From Vallicoccus soli (GTDB lineage: Bacteria; Actinomycetota; Actinomycetes; Motilibacterales; Motilibacteraceae), in the NCBI RefSeq assembly GCF_003594885.1, contig NZ_QZEZ01000001.1:620001-684000 (forward strand): a stretch of 64,000 bases of DNA, read 5' to 3'. The notes below the pieces were generated by a model that was not told where the DNA came from, searched no databases, and was given only the letters and a program-made list of their open reading frames with translations. This document shows, piece by piece, positions 26,271 through 35,333 of this stretch. How positions within the stretch are numbered: position 1 is the stretch's first letter; each line of letters starts with the position of its first letter. The position numbers were made by a program, and so were the translations under genes.

Positions 26271-28142
26271 GTGCCCCGCTCCACCCCGCCCCGCGAGCAC
26301 CGGCGCAGCGCCGGGCTCGGTGGCGCCCTCGCCCTCGCCGTCGCGGCGGGCTCGCTGCTCGCGGCGCCCGCCGCCGCGGCTCCCGCCGCCCCCGCCCCGC
26401 AGGCGGCCCCTGCCGCCCAGGCCGGCGTAGCCCAGCCGCCGGCCGCGGCCCGCGGCTACGCCCAGCGGACCCTGCGCCGGATGACGCTGGAGGAGAAGGT
26501 CGGCCAGCTCATCACGGGCTACGCCTACGGCTCCTCCGCGACCACCGCCGACCCGCGCAACGAGGCGCTCTACGGCGAGGGCGTCGCGACGCCCGCCGAC
26601 GTCGTCGAGCGCTACCACCTCGGCGGCGTCATCTACTTCGCCTGGACCGACAACGTGCGCAACCCCTCGCAGACCGCCGCGCTGTCCAACGGCCTCCAGG
26701 ACGCGGCCCTGTCCAGCGGCGCGGAGGTCCCGCTGCTCATCAGCACCGACCAGGAGCAGGGCGTCGTCACCCGGCTCGGCCCGCCCGCGACCGCGCTGCC
26801 GGGCGCGATGGCCCTCGGCGCCGGGCGCAGCAGCACCGACGCGCGCCGCGCGGCCGCCATCACCGGCACCGAGCTCGCCGCGGTCGGGATCCGCCAGGAC
26901 TTCGCGCCCGTCGCCGACGTCAACGTCGACCCCGCCAACCCGGTCATCGGCGTCCGGTCGCACTCGAGCGACCCGCAGCTCGCGGCGCGGATGGTCACCG
27001 CGCAGGTCCGCGGCTTCCAGGGGGACGCGGGCGTCGTCGCCACCGCGAAGCACTTCCCGGGGCACGGCGACACCTCGACGGACAGCCACGTCGGGCTGCC
27101 GGTCATCGACCACACCCGCGAGGAGTGGGAGCGCATCGACGCGCCGCCCTTCCGGGCGGCGGTCGCCGCGGGCGTCGACTCGATCATGACGGCGCACATC
27201 GTCGTCCCCAGCCTCGACCCGTCGGGCGACCCGGCGACCCTCAGCGAGCCGATCATCACCGGGGTGCTGCGCGGGGAGCTCGGCTACGACGGCGTCGTCA
27301 CGACGGACTCCCTCGAGATGGCCGGCGTCCGCCAGCAGTACGGCGACGGCGAGGTCGCGGTGCGCGCCCTCGAGGCCGGCGCCGACGTCCTGCTCATGCC
27401 CGCCGACCCCGCCGCGGCGGTCGAGGCGATCCACGAGGCCCTCGACGGCGGCCGGCTCACCGAGCGGCGCATCGACCAGTCCGTGCGCCGCGTCCTCGAG
27501 CTGAAGCACCGCCGGGGCGTCGTGCAGGAGCCGTACGCCGACCCGGACCGCGTCGGCGCCGTCGTGGGCAGCGACGCCCACCGCGCCGAGGCGCAGGCCA
27601 TCAGCGACCGCACCGTGACGGTGCTGCGCGACGACGCCGGCCTGCTGCCCCTCGCGGCCGGCGCGCGCAGGGTGCTCGTCGCCGGCCCCGGCGCCGGGCC
27701 GACCGCGGCGCTGTCCGCGGCGCTGGGCCGACGCGGCCACGCGGTCACCACGCTCGAGACCGGCACCCGCCCGAGCGACGCCGCCCTCGACGCGGCGGCG
27801 GCCGGCGCCGCGCGCAGCGACCTCGTCGTCGTCCTCACCAACAAGGCCTGGGACCGCGCGGTCACCGACCGGGAGGGCCGTCAGCAGCGGCTCGTCGCGG
27901 GGGTCGTGGCGAGCGGGACGCCCGTCGTGCACGTCGCGGTCCGCGACCCGTACGACGTCGCGCACCTGCCCGGCGCCACGACGAGCCTGGCGACGTACTC
28001 GACCACGGACGTCTCGATGGAGTCGGTGGCCCGGGTCGTCACCGGCGAGGTGGCGCCGCACGGGAGGCTGCCCGTCGACGTCCCGCGCGCCGACGACCCG
28101 TCGCAGGTCCTCCTGCCCTTCGGGACGGGGGTGACCTGGTGA
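26271..28142 (+). CDS. nagZ: Secreted GH3 beta-N-acetylglucosaminidase, NagZ-type
   Basis: Exported glycosidase of 623 residues that removes terminal GlcNAc from murein fragments. A signal peptide spans about 1-40. The GH3 barrel carries the NagZ signature KHFPGHGDTSTDSH (260-273), which supplies the His/Asp acid-base, and the nucleophile D346 in TTDSLEM. A C-terminal alpha/beta domain follows, as in the two-domain secreted NagZ of Bacillus subtilis. AGGAGG precedes GTG at 26271; an earlier GTG at 26247 lacks such a site. Its stop overlaps the namZ start (GTGA). Both exo-enzymes together would release GlcNAc and MurNAc alternately from glycan ends. Confidence 0.93.
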   Translation: MPRSTPPREHRRSAGLGGALALAVAAGSLLAAPAAAAPAAPAPQAAPAAQAGVAQPPAAARGYAQRTLRRMTLEEKVGQLITGYAYGSSATTADPRNEALYGEGVATPADVVERYHLGGVIYFAWTDNVRNPSQTAALSNGLQDAALSSGAEVPLLISTDQEQGVVTRLGPPATALPGAMALGAGRSSTDARRAAAITGTELAAVGIRQDFAPVADVNVDPANPVIGVRSHSSDPQLAARMVTAQVRGFQGDAGVVATAKHFPGHGDTSTDSHVGLPVIDHTREEWERIDAPPFRAAVAAGVDSIMTAHIVVPSLDPSGDPATLSEPIITGVLRGELGYDGVVTTDSLEMAGVRQQYGDGEVAVRALEAGADVLLMPADPAAAVEAIHEALDGGRLTERRIDQSVRRVLELKHRRGVVQEPYADPDRVGAVVGSDAHRAEAQAISDRTVTVLRDDAGLLPLAAGARRVLVAGPGAGPTAALSAALGRRGHAVTTLETGTRPSDAALDAAAAGAARSDLVVVLTNKAWDRAVTDREGRQQRLVAGVVASGTPVVHVAVRDPYDVAHLPGATTSLATYSTTDVSMESVARVVTGEVAPHGRLPVDVPRADDPSQVLLPFGTGVTW

Positions 28143-29437
28143 CCCGGGGCACGAGCCGCCGCGCGTTCCTCGCCGGCACCGGCGCCGCCGTCGCGGCGCC
28201 CGCCCTGGGGGCCGCGGCCCCCGCCGCGGCCTCCGGGCGCCCCTCCGGCGTCGTCCCCGGCGTCGACGTCCTCGCCGCGCAGGGCTGGTCGCTGCTGCGC
28301 GGTCAGCGCGTCGGCGTGGTCACCAACCCGACCGGGGTGCTGCGCGACCTGCGGCACGAGGTCGACGCCATGGCGGCCTCGGGCGCCGTCGACCTCGTCG
28401 CGGTCTTCGGCCCGGAGCACGGTTTCCGCGGGGCCGCCCAGGCGGGCGGCTCCGAGGGCACGTACGAGGACCCCCGCACCGGCGTCACGGTCTACGACGC
28501 CTACGGCGCCACGGCCGACGACCTGGCCGCCATGTACGCCGCCGCCGACGTCGACACGGTCGTCTTCGACATCCAGGACGTGGGCTCGCGGTTCTACACC
28601 TACGTCTGGACGATGTACGACGCCATGGTCGCCGCCGCGCGGGCCGGCAAGCGCTTCGTGGTGCTGGACCGGCCCAACCCGGTCGGCGGCTCGCCGCGCG
28701 GCCCGCTCATGACGCCGGCCTTCACGACGTTCGTCGGCAAGCGCGAGGTCGTGCAGCAGCACGGCATGACCGTCGGCGAGCTGGCCCGGCTGTTCGACGA
28801 GGAGTTCGTGCCCGACGAGGCGGGCCGGCGGGTGCCGCGCCTCGACGTGGTGGAGGCGCGCGGGTGGCGCCGGGACGTGCTCTGGGAGCAGACCGGCCTG
28901 GAGTGGGTGATGCCGAGCCCCAACATGCCGACGCCGACCACCGCGCTCGTCTACCCGGGCACGTGCCTGTTCGAGGGCACGAACCTGTCCGAGGGGCGCG
29001 GCACCACGCGCCCGTTCGAGCTCGTGGGAGCGCCCTGGGCGGACCACCGGTGGGCGGAGGCGCTGCGCGCGCTCGACCTGCCGGGGGTGCTGGTGCGCGA
29101 GGCGTACTTCCAGCCCACGATCAGCAAGCACGCGGGGGCGACCTGCGGCGGCGTGCAGCTGCACGTCACCGACCCGCACCGGTTCGAGGCGGTCCGCACG
29201 GCGGTGGCCATGCTCGTGACCGCCAAGGAGCTCTACGCCGACTTCGCGTGGCGCTACGACTCCTACGACCCGCAGCGGCCGTACTGGGTCGACAAGCTGT
29301 CGGGCTCGCCGCGGCTGCGCGAGATGGTCGACGCCGGCGCGGGCGTCGACGAGGTCGAGGCGGCCTGGCAGCAGGAGCTGCGCGCGTTCGCGCGGCTGCG
29401 GCGGCCGTACCTGCTCTACCCCGGGCGCTCGTCGTGA
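28139..29437 (+). CDS. namZ: Exo-beta-N-acetylmuramidase NamZ (GH171, DUF1343)
   Basis: Exported hydrolase of 432 residues of the former DUF1343, now GH171, whose B. subtilis member removes MurNAc from non-reducing glycan ends. A Tat signal is visible (SRRAFLAG, residues 6-13). Family hallmarks are FGPEHGFRG (E93), DIQDVGSRFYTYVWTM, MPSPNMPTPTTALVYPG and FEGTNLSEGRGTTRPFE. It sits between NagZ and the beta-lactamase-fold hydrolase, the same trio as in the B. subtilis mur cluster. Start and stop both overlap neighbours by four bases, indicating coupled translation. The exported enzyme must act in the cell wall. Confidence 0.95.
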   Translation: MTRGTSRRAFLAGTGAAVAAPALGAAAPAAASGRPSGVVPGVDVLAAQGWSLLRGQRVGVVTNPTGVLRDLRHEVDAMAASGAVDLVAVFGPEHGFRGAAQAGGSEGTYEDPRTGVTVYDAYGATADDLAAMYAAADVDTVVFDIQDVGSRFYTYVWTMYDAMVAAARAGKRFVVLDRPNPVGGSPRGPLMTPAFTTFVGKREVVQQHGMTVGELARLFDEEFVPDEAGRRVPRLDVVEARGWRRDVLWEQTGLEWVMPSPNMPTPTTALVYPGTCLFEGTNLSEGRGTTRPFELVGAPWADHRWAEALRALDLPGVLVREAYFQPTISKHAGATCGGVQLHVTDPHRFEAVRTAVAMLVTAKELYADFAWRYDSYDPQRPYWVDKLSGSPRLREMVDAGAGVDEVEAAWQQELRAFARLRRPYLLYPGRSS

Positions 29438-31170
29438 GGGCCGCGGTGCTCGCGGGCGCCACGGTGCTGGCCCTCCTGGCGAGCGTCGCGCCCGCGGCTG
29501 CGGGGGACGCCGCGCGGTTCGACCAGCCGCGCCGGGGCTTCAGCCCGGCCGGTACGGAGCTCCGCGACAGCTCGCCGCGCGCGGCGGGCCTCGACCCGGC
29601 GCCGGTCAGGGAAGCGCTTGCCGCGGTGGAGCGAGGTACGCGCGAGGGTGGCGCCGACGCGTCGGGCACCTCGCGGCCGCTCTTCTCCGGCGCGGTCACG
29701 GTCATGGCGACCGGCGGCGAGGTCGTCGCCCGGGAGGCCACGGGATGGGCGCTGCGCTACGCCGACGGGCAGGGCACGGAGCTGCCCCGCGACCAGTGGG
29801 AGCCGGTCACCGAGGACACGGTCTTCGACATGGCGTCGGTGTCCAAGCTCTTCACGTCCGTCGTCGTCATGCAGCAGGTCGAGGCCGGCCGGGTCGACCT
29901 CGACGAGCCCGTCGCGACGTACCTGCCGGAGTTCGCCGCGGGCGGCAAGGAGGGCGTGACCGTCCGGCACCTGCTCACCCACACCGGGGGGCTGCCGGCC
30001 TGGCTGCCGCTCTGGAGCGCGTACCCGGACCCGGGCTCGCGCCTGCGCGCGGCCCTCGAGGCCACCCCGGTCGGCGCGCCGGGGGAGCAGTACCTCTACA
30101 GCGACCTCGGCCTCATCGCGCTCGGCGCGCTCGTGGAGCGGGTCAGCGGCGACCCGCTCGACGCGCTCGTGGCCGAGGGCGTCACCGGGCCCCTGGGCAT
30201 GGTGGACACCGGCTACAACCCCACCGGCGACGTCCGGGACCGGGCGGCGGCCACGGAGCACCAGACGACCCCGCCGCGCGGCATGGTCCGCGGGGAGGTC
30301 CACGACGAGAACGCGTGGGCCCTCGGCGGCGTCTCCGGGCACGCCGGGGTCTTCTCCACGGCGCGCGACATGTCCGTGCTCGCCCAGGCGATGCTCGACG
30401 GCGGCACCTACGCCGGAGAGCGCATCCTCTCCCGGTCCTCGGTCGAGCAGATGCTGGCCGACGAGAACCGCGAGTTCCCGGGCGACGCCCACGGCCTGGG
30501 GTTCGAGCTCGACCAGCGCTGGTACATGGGGGCGCTCAGCGGCCCGCGCACCGCCGGGCACACGGGCTACACCGGCACCTCGCTGGTCCTGGACTACCAG
30601 TCCGGCTCCTTCGCCGTGCTGCTCACCAACCGGGTCCACCCCTCGCGCAGCTGGGGGTCGGTCAACGCCGTGCGCCGCGCGGTCGCCGACGGCCTCGCCC
30701 GGGCGCTGCGGGTGCCGCCGCGCGAGGGCCGCACGGCCTGGGCGACCCCCACGACCGACGCCACGACCTCCACGCTCACCGCGGCGGTCGAGGTGCCGGC
30801 CCGCGGCGGCCGCCTCGCCTTCGACCTGTTCGTCGACACCGAGGCGACCGACGTGCTGGCGCTGGAGACCTCCGCGGACGGCGGGGCCACCTGGTCCCCG
30901 CTGCCGTTCGACGTGCGCGACCGCGGCGTGGTGACGCGCACGGACGGGACCGTCGCCGGTGCGGGGCACCGCACCTGGTGGCAGGCATCCACCCGGCTGC
31001 CCGCGGGCGACCTGCTCCTGCGGTGGCGCTACACCACCGACGCGGGCGAGCAGGGCCGGGGCGTCCTCGTCGACGGCGTCGTCGCCAGGTCCGGCGGGCA
31101 GGTGCTGCTCGACGGCGAGCGGCGCCCGGGCGCGTTCACCGGCGTGGGCTGGCGGACCGTCCGCGGGTGA
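29434..31170 (+). CDS. Secreted beta-lactamase-fold hydrolase, AmiE-like, with C-terminal beta domain
   Basis: Exported serine hydrolase of 578 residues. A signal peptide spans about 1-23. The class C beta-lactamase fold shows SVSK (S135, K138), YSD at 222-224 where many relatives have YxN, and HTG at 376-378. In the B. subtilis cluster the equivalent AmiE cleaves the MurNAc-L-Ala amide bond; that activity is inferred here from position. After about residue 430 an extra beta-sandwich-like domain follows (LRWRYTTDAGEQGRG), a probable accessory module not seen in the short AmiE form. The start overlaps the namZ stop; murR begins eleven bases after this stop. Confidence 0.88.
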   Translation: MRAAVLAGATVLALLASVAPAAAGDAARFDQPRRGFSPAGTELRDSSPRAAGLDPAPVREALAAVERGTREGGADASGTSRPLFSGAVTVMATGGEVVAREATGWALRYADGQGTELPRDQWEPVTEDTVFDMASVSKLFTSVVVMQQVEAGRVDLDEPVATYLPEFAAGGKEGVTVRHLLTHTGGLPAWLPLWSAYPDPGSRLRAALEATPVGAPGEQYLYSDLGLIALGALVERVSGDPLDALVAEGVTGPLGMVDTGYNPTGDVRDRAAATEHQTTPPRGMVRGEVHDENAWALGGVSGHAGVFSTARDMSVLAQAMLDGGTYAGERILSRSSVEQMLADENREFPGDAHGLGFELDQRWYMGALSGPRTAGHTGYTGTSLVLDYQSGSFAVLLTNRVHPSRSWGSVNAVRRAVADGLARALRVPPREGRTAWATPTTDATTSTLTAAVEVPARGGRLAFDLFVDTEATDVLALETSADGGATWSPLPFDVRDRGVVTRTDGTVAGAGHRTWWQASTRLPAGDLLLRWRYTTDAGEQGRGVLVDGVVARSGGQVLLDGERRPGAFTGVGWRTVRG

Positions 31171-31180
31171 GGGGCCTACC

Positions 31181-32098
31181 GTGAGGCGCGTGAGCGACCT
31201 CGTCGTGCCGGAGCAGGGGGGCGCCGCCGGCGCCCCCCTGCTCGTCCGCCTGCGCGCGGCCCTGCCGGACCTCGCGCCGGCGGAGCGCCGCGTCGGCCAG
31301 CGGGTGCTCGACGACCCGTACGGCACGGCCGCCCTGACCATCTCCGAGCTCGCGCAGGCGGCGGCCACCTCGGAGACGACGGTCATCCGCTTCTGCAAGG
31401 CGCTGGGGCTGCCGGGCTACCCGCAGCTGCGGCTCACCCTGGCCGCGGAGTCGGGCGGCGGGGGCGCCGCGCAGGAGGTGGGCGCGGAGATCGGCCCCGA
31501 CGACGACCTGCGCGACGTGGTGGCCAAGGTGGCGTGGGCCGACGCCCGCGCCGTCGAGGAGACCGCCCAGCAGCTCGACGTCCCGGCGCTGGAGCGGGTC
31601 GTGGACGCCCTGGCGGGGGCTGCGCGCGTCGACGTGTACGGCGTCGGGGCAAGCGCTTTCGTCGCCGCCGACCTGCAGCAGAAGCTGCACCGGATCGGGC
31701 GGGTGGCCTTCGCCTGGTCCGACACCCACATCGCGCTCACCTCGGCGGCGCTGCTGCGCCCCGGCGACGTCGCGGTCGCGGTGAGCCACACCGGCACGAC
31801 CGCGGAGGTCGTCGAGGCCCTGCGCCTCGCCGGCCGGCGGGGTGCCACGACCGTGGCGGTGACCAACTTCCCGCGCTCGCCGGTGGCCCGCGCGGCCGAC
31901 CACGTCCTCACGACGGCCGCGCGCGAGACGACGTACCGCTCGGGCGCCATGGCGAGCCGCATCGCGCAGCTCGTCCTCGTCGACTGCCTCTTCATCGGCC
32001 TCGCGCAGCGCCTGCTGCCCGAGGCGCGCGAGGCGCTCGGGGTCACGTACGAGGCCGTGCGCGCGCACCACCTCGACGGGCGCTCCGCCGACCGTTGA
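31181..32098 (+). CDS. murR: MurR/RpiR-family transcription regulator
   Basis: Regulator of 305 residues. An N-terminal RpiR helix-turn-helix domain (about 20-95, with TISELAQAAATSETTVIRFCKALG) is followed by a SIS sugar-phosphate-binding domain (about 125-270, with VYGVGASAFVA and AVSHTGTTAEVV). Family knowledge: MurR represses MurNAc catabolic genes and is released by MurNAc 6-phosphate. The GTG start at 31181 has GAGGGG at 31169-31174; GTG at 31190 is an alternative. It lies between the hydrolase genes and murQ, and a perfect inverted repeat between murR and murQ is its likely binding site. Confidence 0.92.
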   Translation: MRRVSDLVVPEQGGAAGAPLLVRLRAALPDLAPAERRVGQRVLDDPYGTAALTISELAQAAATSETTVIRFCKALGLPGYPQLRLTLAAESGGGGAAQEVGAEIGPDDDLRDVVAKVAWADARAVEETAQQLDVPALERVVDALAGAARVDVYGVGASAFVAADLQQKLHRIGRVAFAWSDTHIALTSAALLRPGDVAVAVSHTGTTAEVVEALRLAGRRGATTVAVTNFPRSPVARAADHVLTTAARETTYRSGAMASRIAQLVLVDCLFIGLAQRLLPEAREALGVTYEAVRAHHLDGRSADR

Positions 32099-32128
32099 CG
32101 CGCCGCTCGGAGGTAATTAACCTCCGAG
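32095..32128 (+). promoter_or_regulatory. murQ promoter with overlapping perfect operator palindrome
   Basis: TTGACG (32095-32100) is followed 17 bases later by TAACCT (32118-32123), so transcription should start at or next to the A of the murQ ATG (32130), giving a leaderless mRNA. Arms CTCGGAGGT (32106-32114) and ACCTCCGAG (32120-32128) form a perfect 9-bp inverted repeat around AATTA, covering the spacer and -10 box. Binding here would block polymerase, and MurR is the obvious candidate. The GGAGGT within the left arm is too far from the ATG for an ordinary ribosome site. Confidence 0.7.
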
Positions 32129-32129
32129 C

Positions 32130-33086
32130 ATGACGGTGACCCGGAAGGAAACCTTCGAGGCGGTCCCGGGGCCCACGGAGCTGCGCAACCCGCGCACCAC
32201 GGGGATCGACGCCCTCGGGACGCTCGAGGTCCTGCACCTGCTCAACGACGAGGACGGGCGCGTCCCCGCCGCGGTCCGCGCGGTCCTGCCGGCCCTCGCC
32301 CGGGCCGTCGACCTCGCGGTGGAGCGGGTGCGCGCGGGCGGGCGGGTCCACTACTTCGGGGCGGGCACCTCGGGCCGCCTCGCGGTCCTCGACGCGGCCG
32401 AGCTGCTGCCGACGTTCAACGCGCCGCCGGGGCTGGTCGTCGCGCACCACGCCGGCGGGGCGGAGGCGCTCGTGCGGGCGGTCGAGGAGGTCGAGGACTC
32501 CGAGGCGCTCGGTGCGCGCGAGGCCGCCGCCGTCGGCCCGTCCGACCTGGCCCTGGGGATCACCGCCTCGGGCCGCACGCCCTACGTGGCGGGCGCGCTC
32601 GCCGCCGCGCGCCGCACGGGCGCGGCCACGGTGCTCGTGACGTCCGACCCGGCCAGCGCGCTCGCGCCGCTGGCCGACGTGCTCGTCGCGCCCGACACCG
32701 GCCCCGAGGCCGTCGCGGGCTCCACCCGCCTCAAGGCGGGCACGGCGCAGAAGCTCCTGCTCAACGGCTTCTCGACCGCGCTCATGGTCCGGCTGGGCCG
32801 CACCTGGTCGAACCTCATGGTCGACGTCGTGCCCACGAACGCCAAGCTGCGCCGGCGGGTGGTCCGCATCCTCGGCGAGGCCACGGGGGCCGACGAGCAG
32901 GCCTGCCTCGAGGCGCTGGACGCCTGCGGGGGCGAGCTCAAGACCGCCCTCGTCCACATGCTGACGGGGGCGCCGCCGGCCGCGTGCCGCGACGCCCTCG
33001 CTGCGGCCGGCGGCGTGGCCGCCGACGCCGTGACCCGACTCCAGGCAGCGGGGCACCCCCTGCCCGACGCCACTCACCGGAGGTAG
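32130..33086 (+). CDS. murQ: N-acetylmuramic acid 6-phosphate etherase MurQ
   Basis: SIS-fold etherase of 318 residues that splits MurNAc 6-phosphate into GlcNAc 6-phosphate and D-lactate, the committed step of MurNAc use. Family signatures are TELRNPRTTGID near the start, VHYFGAGTSGRLAVLDAAE, ITASGRTPYV, and GSTRLKAGTAQKLLLNGFST with NLMVDV. Length fits MurQ. The ATG lies one base after an operator-like palindrome and lacks a spaced Shine-Dalgarno site. The lipoprotein gene for sugar binding begins five bases after its stop, so uptake and cleavage are co-expressed. No nagA or nagB is in this window. Confidence 0.97.
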   Translation: MTVTRKETFEAVPGPTELRNPRTTGIDALGTLEVLHLLNDEDGRVPAAVRAVLPALARAVDLAVERVRAGGRVHYFGAGTSGRLAVLDAAELLPTFNAPPGLVVAHHAGGAEALVRAVEEVEDSEALGAREAAAVGPSDLALGITASGRTPYVAGALAAARRTGAATVLVTSDPASALAPLADVLVAPDTGPEAVAGSTRLKAGTAQKLLLNGFSTALMVRLGRTWSNLMVDVVPTNAKLRRRVVRILGEATGADEQACLEALDACGGELKTALVHMLTGAPPAACRDALAAAGGVAADAVTRLQAAGHPLPDATHRR

Positions 33087-33090
33087 TGGA

Positions 33091-34386
33091 ATGCGTTTCC
33101 CAACCCCTGCCCGGGCCCTGCTCGGCGCGGCCGGAGCGGTCGCCCTGCTCGTCTCCTGCGCACCCTCCGACGAGGGGTCCGCGGGCGGCTCCGCCGCCGG
33201 CGAGGGCGGCGACCAGACCGTCACCGTCTGGTCGTGGCGCACGGAGGACGCGGCGGCGTACGAGCAGATCTTCGACGCGTACGAGGAGGCGAACCCGGGG
33301 GTCACCGTCGACTTCCGCGCCTTCAAGAACACCGAGTACAACCAGATCCTCAGCACGGGCCTCACGGGGGACGGCGGTCCCGACGTGGCCCAGCTGCGGG
33401 CGTACGGCCAGCTGCAGCCGCTCGTCGAGGGCGGCGACCTCGTGCCGCTGCCGGACGACGTCGACGTGGCGGGCTTCGACGAGACGGTGCTCGAGGGCGC
33501 CCGGGGCCGCGAGGACGGCGAGCTCTACGGCGTGCCGTTCGCCGTGCAGACCCTGCAGGTCTACTACAACAAGGGGCTCTTCGCGGACAACGGCATCGAG
33601 GTGCCCACCACCTGGGAGGAGATGCTCCAGGCCGCGCAGACCCTGCAGGAGGCCGGCGTCACGCCCTTCGCGGTGGGCGCCAAGGACGCCTGGACGCTGC
33701 CGATCCTGCACGACATCGTGGGGTCCGCCCGCTACGGCGGCCCGCAGTTCGAGCAGCAGGTCCTGAGCGGGGAGAAGGACTTCACCGACCCGGCGTGGGT
33801 GGACTCCCTCGGCCTGCTCGGGCAGCTGCAGCCCTACATGCCCGAGGACGTCGTCGGCGTCGCGTACACCGACGCGCAGGTGCTGTTCACCTCCGGCCAG
33901 GCCGCGATGTTCCCCGGCGGCTCCTTCGAGCTCGGCTTCTTCCAGGAGCAGGCGCCGGACCTCGACATGGGGGTCTTCGAGGTGCCGCCGCCGCCCGGCT
34001 CGGTGCTCACCGAGCCCGTCACGCCCGGGTACGCCGACGGCTCCTTCGGGGTCTCGGCGGCGAGCGACGCGCCCGACGCGGCGATGGACCTCGTGCGCTG
34101 GATGGCGACGCCCGAGTTCGGCCAGGCCTTCACCGACGCGGTCAAGCAGCTCTCGCCGGTCCCCGGCGTGGAGCCCAGCGACCCGCTGCTGCAGGAGATG
34201 GCGACGAACTACGAGGAGAGCGGCGCGCCGTACCTCATGCTCGTCGACTTCCGGTACGGCCAGCCGCTCGGCACCGACCTCGTCGGCACCGGGGTGCAGG
34301 AGCTGCTGCTCGGGCAGAAGGACGCCCCGGCGGTCGCGCAGGACGTCCAGGCGGGGATCTCGTCGTGGTTCACGCCCCAGGGGTGA
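33091..34386 (+). CDS. Sugar ABC transporter substrate-binding lipoprotein
   Basis: Family 1-type extracellular solute-binding protein of 431 residues. The signal peptide ends in the lipobox LVSC (C at about 23), which anchors it in the membrane. Motifs such as VTVWSWRTED near the N-terminus, YGVPFAVQTLQVYYNKGLF and the PTTWEEM loop are typical of carbohydrate-binding members. Position directly after murQ and before two permeases suggests that it binds MurNAc or GlcNAc-MurNAc released by the exported hydrolases; the ligand is inferred. GGAGG lies nine bases before the ATG, and the stop overlaps the next GTG. Confidence 0.9.
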   Translation: MRFPTPARALLGAAGAVALLVSCAPSDEGSAGGSAAGEGGDQTVTVWSWRTEDAAAYEQIFDAYEEANPGVTVDFRAFKNTEYNQILSTGLTGDGGPDVAQLRAYGQLQPLVEGGDLVPLPDDVDVAGFDETVLEGARGREDGELYGVPFAVQTLQVYYNKGLFADNGIEVPTTWEEMLQAAQTLQEAGVTPFAVGAKDAWTLPILHDIVGSARYGGPQFEQQVLSGEKDFTDPAWVDSLGLLGQLQPYMPEDVVGVAYTDAQVLFTSGQAAMFPGGSFELGFFQEQAPDLDMGVFEVPPPPGSVLTEPVTPGYADGSFGVSAASDAPDAAMDLVRWMATPEFGQAFTDAVKQLSPVPGVEPSDPLLQEMATNYEESGAPYLMLVDFRYGQPLGTDLVGTGVQELLLGQKDAPAVAQDVQAGISSWFTPQG

Positions 34387-35333
34387 CGCGGCGCCGGGGC
34401 GCCCGGCCGGCGGCGGGGGGCGCGCCGGCCGGGCTGACCCTCGGGCGGGCCGCGCTCTTCGTGGCGCCGGCGCTCGTGCTCTTCGGGGTGTTCGTGCTCT
34501 ACCCGATGGTCACGGCGTTCTCGTACGCCTTCTACGACTGGCGGGGCACGGCGCGCGGGGGCTTCGCCGGCCTCGAGAACTTCACGACGCTGTTCACCGA
34601 GGCGCCGTACGCCGACCAGCTCCCGCGGGCCTTCGGGCACAACCTGCTGTTCTTCGCGGGCACCATGCTCGTCCAGAACACGCTGGGCCTGGGGTTCGCC
34701 GTGCTCCTGCACCGCGGACGGAGGAGCAAGCGCCTGCTGCAGACGCTCTACGCGATGCCCTACCTCGTGAGCCCGCTGGTCATCGGCTACCTGTGGACCC
34801 TGCTGCTCTCGCCCACCTTCGGCCCGGTGAACGCGCTGCTCGAGGCCGTGGGCCTCGGCTCGCTCGCCCAGCCCTGGCTCGGCGACCCGACCACCGCGCT
34901 GCCGGTCATCGTGCTCATCAGCGCCTGGCAGTGGGTCGGCTTCCCCGTGCTGCTCTACGGCGCGGCCCTCGGCGGCCTGCCCGAGGAGCTCTCCGAGGCG
35001 GCGCGCATGGACGGCGCGAGCTCGTGGCAGGTCTTCCGGCGCATCACGCTGCCGCTGCTGCTGCCGGCCATCGGCACCGTCGGCGTGCTCACCTTCATCA
35101 TGGCGATGGAGGCCTTCGCCCTGCCGTACGCCCTGGGCGGCTCCACGGGAAGCCCGGCGGGCGCGACCGACGTGCTCTCCCTGCTCTTCTACCGGACGGC
35201 CTTCGAGTCCGGTGCGACCAACGCCATCGGCGTCTCCTCCGCGCTCGCCACGGTCCTGTTCGCCGTCATCTTCGGCGGCGCCGTCCTGGCGACCCGGGTG
35301 CTGCGCCGCCAGGAGGAGGCGATGCTCCGGTGA
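34383..35333 (+). CDS. Sugar ABC transporter permease, first subunit
   Basis: MalF-type permease of 316 residues with about six transmembrane segments. The cytoplasmic coupling motif EEAxxDGA..xxFxxI..P appears as EAARMDGASSWQVFRRITLPLLLP. The N-terminus is short and basic. The GTG start overlaps the lipoprotein stop (GTGA), and its own stop overlaps the next permease, so three transport genes are translationally chained. No ATPase gene is in this operon. Function follows from context as import of murein amino sugars. Confidence 0.92.
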   Translation: MTRRRGARPAAGGAPAGLTLGRAALFVAPALVLFGVFVLYPMVTAFSYAFYDWRGTARGGFAGLENFTTLFTEAPYADQLPRAFGHNLLFFAGTMLVQNTLGLGFAVLLHRGRRSKRLLQTLYAMPYLVSPLVIGYLWTLLLSPTFGPVNALLEAVGLGSLAQPWLGDPTTALPVIVLISAWQWVGFPVLLYGAALGGLPEELSEAARMDGASSWQVFRRITLPLLLPAIGTVGVLTFIMAMEAFALPYALGGSTGSPAGATDVLSLLFYRTAFESGATNAIGVSSALATVLFAVIFGGAVLATRVLRRQEEAMLR

